NCBI GenBank assembly: GCA_934085585.1
Contig: CAKOHI010000014.1
Coordinates: forward strand, 1 to 22,849
Length of the DNA: 22,849 nucleotides
DNA from: an uncultured Bacilli bacterium
GTDB lineage: Bacteria > Bacillota_I > Bacilli_A > RF39 > UBA660
Direction of reading: 5' to 3'
Of this stretch, positions 15,179 to 21,540 are shown one piece after another. Each line of letters starts with the position of its first letter. The stretch's first letter is position 1. The position numbers were made by a program, and so were the translations under genes. A model generated the notes under the pieces. The model did no database searches. It was given only the letters and a program-made list of their open reading frames with translations, and was not told where the DNA came from.

Positions 15179-16087
15179 TTAATTTTGTAATTCTATTGTC
15201 ATACCATTATAAGTTCCTTGCATTTGTACAACATTCGCAGTATTTCCCAATTTATAAGCAAATACATATCTACTTCCTTGATTTCGTTTATCAACATATA
15301 TCGATAAATATTTATAACATTTATCTGTTGTAAAGGTGCTTTTAAGTTTATTATCGCTATCATCAATACTTTTATTTATAGCATCACCATTATAAGTAAT
15401 AATATTTATTTTTCCATTTATATTATAACCCACGGCAGTTTTATATTTCTTTTTATCTCTTGTTTTAGTATATTCATAATAACAATCATAATTATTATCA
15501 GCTTCATCACTTTCATTTGGTTCATAATTTACTACAAGATTATTTGCATTATCTACGGTATCACTTTGAAGACTCGGAGGATTACATTTACTTGAATCAT
15601 CCGGATTAAATATACAATTTGTACAATTTTCAAATTTTTGCATTGTACCACTAACACCACTTATTAAACTTAAACCAAAATCTAATATGCCAGGAATAAA
15701 GAAAATCGCTAATCCAATTATAATTTTTTTACCCAACATACCTGCTGCATCTTTCGTAGACTTTTCATCATTTGATAAAGCAGCTTTAGCAAAAGTAATA
15801 CTTCCTAATATTATTAGAATTAAAGGAACAATTATTTTAGCAATAATTAATAAATATCCAATTACTTGAAAAGCTTTTAACGAATTACTATCTGGTTGAC
15901 AAACATTAACATCTTTAACTTCTAGATCATCAAGTACAGCATCCGTTGCTTTATCACTTTTATTACTTTCACTGTCTCCGTTTTCAGAAGCTGAAAGCTC
16001 ATATCCATCAATCATTCTATAAGCATATGTATTACACGGTGCAGCTAAAAAAATCATTAAAAATAAAATAATTATTCTCTTTTTCAT
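15179..16087 (-). CDS. Exported protein with two-helix VirB2/TrbC-like core and conserved cysteines (short paralogue)
   Basis: Function unknown. The 302-residue product has a signal peptide (about 1-22, cleavage likely after TYA) and a short acidic linker. Its core has two membrane helices (about 73-98 and 119-143) joined by the charged turn KAALSNDEKSTKDAAG. This layout resembles VirB2/TrbC-type pilins of type IV secretion systems, including the pilin-like conjugal proteins of Mollicutes. Cysteines bracket the core: C63 before it and C155, C158, C168 after it. A C-terminal region (about 200-302) of predicted strands has two more cysteines (C202, C257). The whole core and tail are duplicated in the next gene. 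I prefer the ATG at 16087 because GGTGA is five bases upstream and the start then aligns with the paralogue's signal peptide. No secretion ATPase or coupling protein lies nearby. Confidence 0.75.
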   Translation of the reverse strand: MKKRIIILFLMIFLAAPCNTYAYRMIDGYELSASENGDSESNKSDKATDAVLDDLEVKDVNVCQPDSNSLKAFQVIGYLLIIAKIIVPLILIILGSITFAKAALSNDEKSTKDAAGMLGKKIIIGLAIFFIPGILDFGLSLISGVSGTMQKFENCTNCIFNPDDSSKCNPPSLQSDTVDNANNLVVNYEPNESDEADNNYDCYYEYTKTRDKKKYKTAVGYNINGKINIITYNGDAINKSIDDSDNKLKSTFTTDKCYKYLSIYVDKRNQGSRYVFAYKLGNTANVVQMQGTYNGMTIELQN

Positions 16088-16110
16088 CATATCACCAACC
16101 AATAACGACT

Positions 16111-16119
16111 ATTATAACA
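16111..16119 (-). promoter_or_regulatory. Extended -10 promoter of the 302-residue pilin-core gene
   Basis: Minus-strand TGTTATAAT (TATAAT at 16111-16116, TG at 16118-16119) lies 23 bp before the chosen ATG. The -35 region is weak. The same extended -10 form drives pcrA. Confidence 0.5.
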
Positions 16120-16179
16120 ATAATTTTCCATATATTCCAGTAAAATTTTAATTTTTTTAAAAATATTTAACATGTGCAC

Positions 16180-16223
16180 AAAAAAAGCATTTTTTTAAAG
16201 ATCCTTCTTTCCTAAATGCTTTT
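16180..16223 (-). terminator. Intrinsic terminator of the 558-residue pilin-core gene
   Basis: AAAAGCATTT (16183-16192) and AAATGCTTTT (16214-16223) form a 10-bp stem. On the minus strand it ends in a run of seven Ts. It lies directly after the stop of the upstream gene. Confidence 0.8.
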
Positions 16224-16228
16224 ATTTT

Positions 16229-17905
16229 TTAATTAGTAACTAACTTTGCTGTTCTAGGACTATTTGTCTTTCCCATACTAACATCATCCTGTGTCTTTCC
16301 TATTTTATAAGATACTTTGTATCCACTATGTTGAGGCAATTCCTTTAAAGTAACAGTAATTAATGGATAACACTCATCAGTTTCATATTTACTTGTTCCT
16401 TCATTTTGCCCAGAACTAACACTTTTATTTATTTTCTTTCCATCATGTTGTATTAATGTAACACTTCCATTTTTATTATATCCCACTGACGTTAACTGAC
16501 CTTTTGCATTTTTATATTCATAATAACAATCATATCCATATGTATTACCTGTTGAATTTTTATCATTATTACTATTATTGCCATTATTACTTGAATTATC
16601 TGTATTACCATTACTACCACCATTATCATCACTTGTACTATCATCGCTACCGTCTTGAAGATTTTGTGGACTACACCTACCTGAATCATTTGGGCTAAAT
16701 ATACATGCTGTACAATTTTCAAATTTCTGCATTGTATCACTAACACCACTTACTAAACTTAAACCAAAATCTAAAACTGTAGGTACAAAAAATATTATCA
16801 ATCCAATTAAAACTTTTTTACCAAACATAACTGCTGCATCCATTGTAGCCTTTTCATCATTTGATAAGGCTGCTTTGGCAAATGTAATACTTCCTAAAAT
16901 AATCAAAATTATCGGAGCTATTATTTTAGCTATTAAAAGAAAATATCCTATTACTTGAAATACTTTTAGTGATTTACTATCTGATTTACATATGTCAACA
17001 TCATTAACAGGAAGGTCTTCTAGACTAGCTTTTATAACATCAAATCTTTCACTATAATCTTTTCCAGTTTCCGCTAAATTTTCATCTATATCATCAAGTT
17101 TTTTTATAGTTTCATTATATTGTTCTTCAGTGATTTTTCCATTTTCTTTTTTTTCATCAAGTTCTTGTTTCCATTCAGCCTTTAAACTTTCAAATTTTTC
17201 TGCAACTTTTTTATATCCATCTTTAAAGGCATCAGAATTTTTAATAAATTCTGGTAATTCATTATGACCTCTTAAATAATTTTTTTTAAAATCAACCACA
17301 ACTATCTTTTCCCAAATATCTTTAGCTGTTTCATATTTCCCACTCATAACTGCTTCCAAAGTAACCTCATTTAAAGCAGTATTTTTAAACCAATAATCAA
17401 TTTCTTCTTCATAGCTCATGTCCCTTGAATCTGATTTATAACCTTTAAAAGTAGTTGCAAAGCCATTTGCATTTTTAGAGCACCATTTTCCATCATTATC
17501 AAAACAAGCTTCATTACCACCCCAAAACCAATCTTCATCATAATAACCATGATTAGGACATTTAAAGTTAGTTTGAGATATATTAATATTTGTATCAGTT
17601 TTATTTTTTTTATAAAATAAACTTTTAAAATCTCTAGGACCTATCTGTAAAGGTTCATGACCTGGAGAAGTACTTACAATACCATCCCATAACCCCACCA
17701 TAAATTTATTGCTTTCAAAATCATAATAAATAGAAACATGTCTAGTACCAGCTGAACCACTACTCAAAGTAACTTTATTAGAATAATTACAAACAAGCAT
17801 ACAAGTGCCTTTTCCTTCACAATCAAGGCCTGCTGTAGTATAAGCACTAGCTTGCATTATACTTATAAAAAACAAAAAAATAAATAACAGCATTTTCTTT
17901 TTCAT
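16229..17905 (-). CDS. Exported multidomain protein with two-helix VirB2/TrbC-like core (long paralogue)
   Basis: Function unknown. The 558-residue product starts with a signal peptide (about 1-21, ending QASA). A cysteine-rich extracytoplasmic domain (about 25-145) contains C29, C35, C39, C116, C134 and C142 and many aromatics. Then comes a charged helical region of about 165-300, likely coiled coil. The core at 301-412 is nearly identical in design to the neighbouring gene: C306, membrane helices at about 316-341 and 362-386, then C398, C401 and C411. A low-complexity Asn/Ser/Gly/Asp linker (about 415-456) leads to the same C-terminal domain (C460, C512). The paralogue downstream therefore looks like this protein without the first two domains, or this one like an elaborated copy. 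It has its own promoter and terminator. Surface exposure is inferred from the signal peptide and cysteines. Confidence 0.78.
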   Translation of the reverse strand: MKKKMLLFIFLFFISIMQASAYTTAGLDCEGKGTCMLVCNYSNKVTLSSGSAGTRHVSIYYDFESNKFMVGLWDGIVSTSPGHEPLQIGPRDFKSLFYKKNKTDTNINISQTNFKCPNHGYYDEDWFWGGNEACFDNDGKWCSKNANGFATTFKGYKSDSRDMSYEEEIDYWFKNTALNEVTLEAVMSGKYETAKDIWEKIVVVDFKKNYLRGHNELPEFIKNSDAFKDGYKKVAEKFESLKAEWKQELDEKKENGKITEEQYNETIKKLDDIDENLAETGKDYSERFDVIKASLEDLPVNDVDICKSDSKSLKVFQVIGYFLLIAKIIAPIILIILGSITFAKAALSNDEKATMDAAVMFGKKVLIGLIIFFVPTVLDFGLSLVSGVSDTMQKFENCTACIFSPNDSGRCSPQNLQDGSDDSTSDDNGGSNGNTDNSSNNGNNSNNDKNSTGNTYGYDCYYEYKNAKGQLTSVGYNKNGSVTLIQHDGKKINKSVSSGQNEGTSKYETDECYPLITVTLKELPQHSGYKVSYKIGKTQDDVSMGKTNSPRTAKLVTN

Positions 17906-17931
17906 TATATATCACACACCTACTTTAAATA

Positions 17932-17960
17932 AGTATATCATTTATAATTTATTTTTCCAA
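17932..17960 (-). promoter_or_regulatory. Promoter of the 558-residue pilin-core gene
   Basis: Minus-strand TTGGAA (17955-17960), a 17-bp spacer and TATACT (17932-17937). The -35 box is inside the last codons of recX, and no terminator separates recX from this gene, so read-through is possible. Confidence 0.65.
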
Positions 17961-18719
17961 GTCATTATTTATTATTTCTAAAATATTTTCTAAATTATAC
18001 CCCTTATTATATAAAGATAATTTAATTTTTTCCTTTAACTTTTGACCTTCATACTTTCTACTTAATTTTCTTTTTACTTTTTCATATTCATTTTTTATTA
18101 CATCAATATCTTCATTTATTTCTATACAATTAATTACTTCTTCAATTGTTTTTCTATAATAACCTAAATTATTTAAATAAGCTTTTGTTTTTAAAACAAA
18201 CATTTTTTTACTTAATTTATTACTCTTTTTTCTTTTTTCAATTATTTTTTTTACTTTTTCTATCCATATATATTCATCAATTTTATTAATTTCTTCAAGA
18301 ATTAAACTATTATCTATGCCTAACTTTTCTAATTCTTTTATTATATATACAGGACCTTTATTACCTAATGTAATTTGATCATTTATAAAAGCTTCAATAT
18401 ATTTAATTTCATTTAAATATCCCATTTTTTCAAGTTTATTTATAACATTTTCCGCAACATCTTTTGAATACTCATTTAATTTTATTTCAACTTCTTTTTT
18501 AGTTCTTAATTTTATTGTTAAATATTTCAAAGCTACATTATAAGCTTCAATATAATTATTATAATTTATTATTTCTTCAAATTCCTTATCACTTATAATC
18601 CTTGGTTTTAATAAATTATATTTGATTAGTGTATCACTATAAAAACTGAATGAAGTATTATCATTCAGTATTATAGTATATTTATTTTTATTTTTTTTAA
18701 TTTTATATATTTTCTTCAT
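17949..18719 (-). CDS. recX: Regulatory protein RecX
   Basis: RecX binds RecA filaments and limits their extension. The product is about 256 residues, within the long Gram-positive range. It consists almost wholly of helical three-helix repeats. Family features are ALKYLTIKLRTKKEVEIKL (about 62-80) with the R-x-[RK]-[ST]-x-x-E-[LV] pattern of the first repeat, KLEKMGYLNEIKYIEAFINDQ, and GPVYIIKELEKLGI. The protein is extremely Lys/Ile/Asn rich, matching the low G+C. I take the ATG at 18719 rather than one 21 bp upstream because it begins with the family-typical basic strand and gives only a 17-bp overlap with nrnA. The ribosome binding site is weak either way. Its location apart from recA, as third gene of an ackA operon, is uncommon. 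Confidence 0.88.
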   Translation of the reverse strand: MKKIYKIKKNKNKYTIILNDNTSFSFYSDTLIKYNLLKPRIISDKEFEEIINYNNYIEAYNVALKYLTIKLRTKKEVEIKLNEYSKDVAENVINKLEKMGYLNEIKYIEAFINDQITLGNKGPVYIIKELEKLGIDNSLILEEINKIDEYIWIEKVKKIIEKRKKSNKLSKKMFVLKTKAYLNNLGYYRKTIEEVINCIEINEDIDVIKNEYEKVKRKLSRKYEGQKLKEKIKLSLYNKGYNLENILEIINNDLEK

Positions 18720-19680
18720 TAAAATACTCTTTACAAGCACTATCTAAATCTTTAGCTAATGCTTCAATTACTTTATAATCACTCGTACGACATCCAGACG
18801 CAAATTTATGACCTCCACCATTATATTTTGATGCCACTTCATTTATAACTGGTCCCCTACTTCTTATATTTGCTTTATATATATTATTTCTTTCATCATA
18901 TACAACAAACATCCAACAAATAAGTTCTTTTATAAAGTAAAAATCATTTACTTGATTTGATACACTCGTAGCTTCTACATTAAATTTTTTCAAGTCTTCA
19001 CTTGGAACAAATATAAATCCAAATTTATTATCAGTTATTTCGATATTATTTATAAGATAAGCTCTAAATTTTTCTTCTGAAATACTTCTTTCATACAAAT
19101 TATCATATAAATTTACAAAATTAATATTACTTGTACTTACTAATTCATATGCTGTTTTCAAAGTCTCTGCACTAGTATTTGGAAGTAAAAATCTATCACT
19201 GTCAAATACCATACCCACAAATAAATTTTCAGATATTCTTGTATCCATTACTAAACTACTATTAAGAAGTAAATTAGCAATCATTTCACAAGTACTAGAT
19301 TTAGTTGAATCAGTCCAATCAACATCTCCAATTATATCTTCTGCTGGATGATGATCAATTTTTAAAATTGCTTGATACTCTAAACCATTAATTCCATCAA
19401 CCCTACAAAAATTTGGTACATCTAAAACAACTAATAAAGCATTATCCAATGTACTATTTTCAATTTTATCTAAATTACCTAAATATTTAAATTTATGAAC
19501 CCCAGCACCAACAGCATAAACTGATTTTTCAGGAAATGTTAACTTAATAGAATCTCTTAAAGCAATTTGACTAGCAATTGCATCTGGATCCGGACTTATA
19601 TGACGTGCAATAACAATATTATCATATTTTTTTATAATTTTTATAATTTTCTTATACATTTCCTTCATTTTATCACTCAT
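18703..19680 (-). CDS. nrnA: DHH-family bifunctional oligoribonuclease / PAP phosphatase (NrnA-like)
   Basis: NrnA degrades short oligoribonucleotides and dephosphorylates 3'-phosphoadenosine 5'-phosphate. The 325-residue protein has the DHH N-terminal domain. Motif I is HISPDPDAIAS (27-37), followed by VVLDVPNF, then the name-giving KIDHHPAED and GMVFDSDRF. It also has the DHHA1 C-terminal domain, with NIRSRG and the GGGHKFASG substrate loop. Two glycines usual in motif I (PDGDA-x-GS) are replaced by Pro and Ala, while the metal-binding His and Asp residues remain. So activity is likely but specificity might be altered. Start choice is uncertain: the ATG at 19680 lacks a clear ribosome binding site, and one at 19668 has GAGTGA nearby. 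It starts 2 bp after ackA and overlaps recX by 17 bp, indicating one transcript. Confidence 0.9.
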   Translation of the reverse strand: MSDKMKEMYKKIIKIIKKYDNIVIARHISPDPDAIASQIALRDSIKLTFPEKSVYAVGAGVHKFKYLGNLDKIENSTLDNALLVVLDVPNFCRVDGINGLEYQAILKIDHHPAEDIIGDVDWTDSTKSSTCEMIANLLLNSSLVMDTRISENLFVGMVFDSDRFLLPNTSAETLKTAYELVSTSNINFVNLYDNLYERSISEEKFRAYLINNIEITDNKFGFIFVPSEDLKKFNVEATSVSNQVNDFYFIKELICWMFVVYDERNNIYKANIRSRGPVINEVASKYNGGGHKFASGCRTSDYKVIEALAKDLDSACKEYFNEENI

Positions 19681-19682
19681 TT

Positions 19683-20867
19683 CTATTTATTTTTAAGTTC
19701 ATATGTTTCTAAAGCTATTTCTAATTCTTCATCAGTTGGAACAACATAAACAGGTATTTTAGAATCATCAGTTGAAATAAGTCTAAATTCTCCTCTAAAA
19801 TCATTCTTTTCTTCATCAATTTTAACACCTAAAGATGCAATTTTATCTAATATAGCCTTACGCATAGTTTTACTATTTTCACCAACACCTGCAGTTAAAG
19901 TAATAACATCTGCTCCACCTAATTCATTATTATACATAGCTATATAATTTGCAATCTTTTGAGCATACATTTCATTAGCTAAAATAGCTCTTTTATTACC
20001 TTCTAAAGCAGCAGCTTCAACATCTCTTGAATCACTACTTACTCCACTTACACCAAGTAATCCACTTCTTTTATATAAGTCATCCATAACTTCATCAATA
20101 GATTTACCAGTTTTATTCATTATATATTGAACTATAGATACATCAATATCCCCACAACGAGTTCCCATAATTAATCCAACTAATGCTGAAAATCCTAATG
20201 ATGTATCAATTACTTTACCACCATCAATTGCAGTTACAGATGCTCCATTTCCAATATGACATGATATTACTTTTAAATCATTTCTATTTAAATGTTTACT
20301 AATTGCCTTATTAATAAACTTATGACTTGTTCCATGAAATCCATACTTTCTTACTCCATATTCAGTATACCATTCATAAGGTACTGCATATAAGTAATTT
20401 GCTTCATCAAGTGATGAACAACTAAAAGCTGTATCAAATACACCAACTTGAATTGCATTTGGAAGTTCTTTCATAAACGCTCTAACCCCCATGATATTTG
20501 CTGGATTATGAAGTGGTGCAAGTTCTGTATAACGATCTATTCCTTCTAAAACTTCTTCAGTTAAAACTACTGATTCAGTATATTCTTGTCCACCATGAGC
20601 TATACGATGTCCAACACCTTCAATTTCTTGTAATGAATTAATAATTCCCATATTTACTAATTCGTCCATTAAAATCTTAACTGCTTCTAAATGATTTGGT
20701 AAACTAACTTCTTTAGTTATTTTTTCTCCATTATATTTAATTGTATAAAAAGAACCATCAATTCCTACTTTTTCAAATAACCCACTTGCTAATTCTTTTT
20801 TTTCTGGTAATTCAAGTAATTTAAATTTAAAAGATGAACTACCTGCATTTACTGCTAATATTTTCAT
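19683..20867 (-). CDS. ackA: Acetate kinase AckA
   Basis: AckA converts acetyl phosphate and ADP to acetate and ATP, the substrate-level phosphorylation step of fermentative acetate production. The 394-residue product has the usual length and motifs: NAGSSSFKFKL at the N-terminus, the catalytic RIAHGGQ region, and FDTAFS near 148. The actin-fold signatures YGFHGTSHKF and ISCHIGNGASV follow, then SALVGLIMGTRCGDID and TLTAGVGENS. I use the ATG at 20867, because GAGGTG lies seven bases upstream. A GTG three codons earlier would overlap that site. It is the first gene of the ackA-nrnA-recX operon. The usual partner pta is not adjacent. The gene supports an anaerobic, fermenting host. Confidence 0.98.
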   Translation of the reverse strand: MKILAVNAGSSSFKFKLLELPEKKELASGLFEKVGIDGSFYTIKYNGEKITKEVSLPNHLEAVKILMDELVNMGIINSLQEIEGVGHRIAHGGQEYTESVVLTEEVLEGIDRYTELAPLHNPANIMGVRAFMKELPNAIQVGVFDTAFSCSSLDEANYLYAVPYEWYTEYGVRKYGFHGTSHKFINKAISKHLNRNDLKVISCHIGNGASVTAIDGGKVIDTSLGFSALVGLIMGTRCGDIDVSIVQYIMNKTGKSIDEVMDDLYKRSGLLGVSGVSSDSRDVEAAALEGNKRAILANEMYAQKIANYIAMYNNELGGADVITLTAGVGENSKTMRKAILDKIASLGVKIDEEKNDFRGEFRLISTDDSKIPVYVVPTDEELEIALETYELKNK

Positions 20868-20887
20868 TTCTTTCACCTCTAGATAAC

Positions 20888-20916
20888 ATTTTACTAAATT
20901 TTAATAAAAAAGTCTA
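20888..20916 (-). promoter_or_regulatory. Probable promoter of the ackA-nrnA-recX operon
   Basis: Minus-strand TAGACT (20911-20916), 17-bp spacer, TAAAAT (20888-20893), about 20 bp before the ackA ATG. Both boxes are imperfect but the spacing is ideal. Confidence 0.5.
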
Positions 20917-20960
20917 CTATTTTAAACGCAATTATTTTATAGAAAAAAATATTGTATTTT

Positions 20961-20987
20961 AAAAAAAGTGTACAAAATTTGCACACT
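20961..20987 (-). terminator. Intrinsic terminator downstream of the surface-protein gene
   Basis: The hairpin 20967-20987 forms nine pairs (one G-U on the minus strand) around a 3-nt loop, then seven Ts. It is the first terminator on the minus strand after the surface-protein stop, about 340 bp downstream. It may end that gene's transcript with a long 3' region, or serve a now-decayed gene in between. Confidence 0.7.
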
Positions 20988-21099
20988 AAAATATAATTAA
21001 AACAATATACAAAACATATTTACTAAAAACATTTTGCTATACTATAATTACTATTCAAATAACTTTTGTAAAATTTAAATCAATATTTATTATTTGCAG

Positions 21100-21195
21100 T
21101 TAATATAGCTTAGCAAATGTAGTATCAGATAAACTTGCTTTACCATTTGCAAATGTATCTTGATCTGCTGTAAATGTTAGTGAAGTTTCTATTTC
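21100..21195 (-). pseudogene. Possible 3' remnant of a decayed gene
   Basis: A minus-strand frame of 31 codons ends in TAA at 21100-21102. It reads as plausible extracellular protein sequence (for example FTADQDTFANGKASLSDTTF), with good codon use for this genome, unlike random AT-rich DNA. It has no start codon, and an in-frame TAA lies two codons upstream, so it could be the tail of a gene replaced or truncated by the arrangement at 21276-21540. The evidence is composition only. Confidence 0.3.
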
Positions 21196-21280
21196 AATTT
21201 ATTTTTTTATTTTCCACTACATCTCTAATTTCTTAATTTACTCTCTTGTACTTCTTGGTCTGCTTTAATTTTATACCCCA

Positions 21281-21319
21281 TTTGCCTAGCTCAAGGACGC
21301 GCTAGACAAACAATGTCCT
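21281..21319 (-). other. Stem-loop with possible pseudoknot just after the variable-region-like gene end
   Basis: Arms 21281-21290 and 21301-21310 pair over all 10 positions in minus-strand RNA (one is a U-G wobble) around a 10-nt loop. The loop's AGGAC (plus-strand 21294-21298) is complementary to GTCCT at 21315-21319, outside the stem, so an H-type pseudoknot can form. No T-run follows, so it is not an ordinary terminator. It starts 16 bp past the stop codon. In known DGRs a DNA hairpin sits just downstream of the variable repeat and aids retrohoming. That role is an inference here. Confidence 0.55.
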
Positions 21320-21325
21320 AAAGAA

Positions 21326-21540
21326 CTAGTTTATTATAATCGGGTCGCTCATACTTCCGCTCCCTGATACATATGTTACGGAAGACTCAAGACTGAAAGA
21401 CGGCCTAACAACAAGGAGATTGTCCACGTTGCCGACATTCACGGCGCTATAATTTTGCACAATGAACGCACAGCCCGAATAGTGCGAAGAGTCCGCACTA
21501 CGGGAAATAGTCCATTCCCGAACTCCCATGGGCATCCAAT
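21326..21540 (-). other. G+C-rich, DGR variable-region-like 3' end of the surface-protein gene
   Basis: By hand count G+C is 88/180 in 21361-21540, against 16/60 in 21541-21600. In codons 21413-21499, 21 of 29 end in T or C. One part repeats the pattern NNG-NNC-NNT four times: GCG GAC TCT, TCG CAC TAT, TCG GGC TGT, GCG TTC ATT. Most of these NNC and NNT codons differ from AAC or AAT only at the first two bases. That is what adenine-specific mutagenesis of a template with AAC/AAT codons would leave. The region just downstream (GTT AGG CCG onward) codes for the conserved VRPSF end. No template repeat or reverse transcriptase gene is in the window, so the assignment is unproven. Confidence 0.5.

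Larger units (their letters stand above)
20988..21325. other. Gene-free region between the surface-protein gene and ackA terminator
   Basis: This stretch has no intact gene. From right to left it holds a G+C-rich stem-loop (21281-21319) directly after the surface-protein stop. Next is a very AT-rich part (11/60 G+C at 21181-21240), with a short ATG frame of 18 codons beginning at 21281. Then come a 31-codon coding-like remnant (21100-21195) and a stretch with a plus-strand promoter look-alike (21019-21048). No tRNA, repeat array or riboswitch was seen. Confidence 0.6.

Noticed and set aside
16504..16749. Overlapping open frames on both strands in the 558-residue gene
   Set aside because: They fall on its low-complexity Asn/Ser/Asp linker and core, and their translations are runs of Ile/Met/Val or Tyr/His with no ribosome binding site. 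They are shadows of the real gene.
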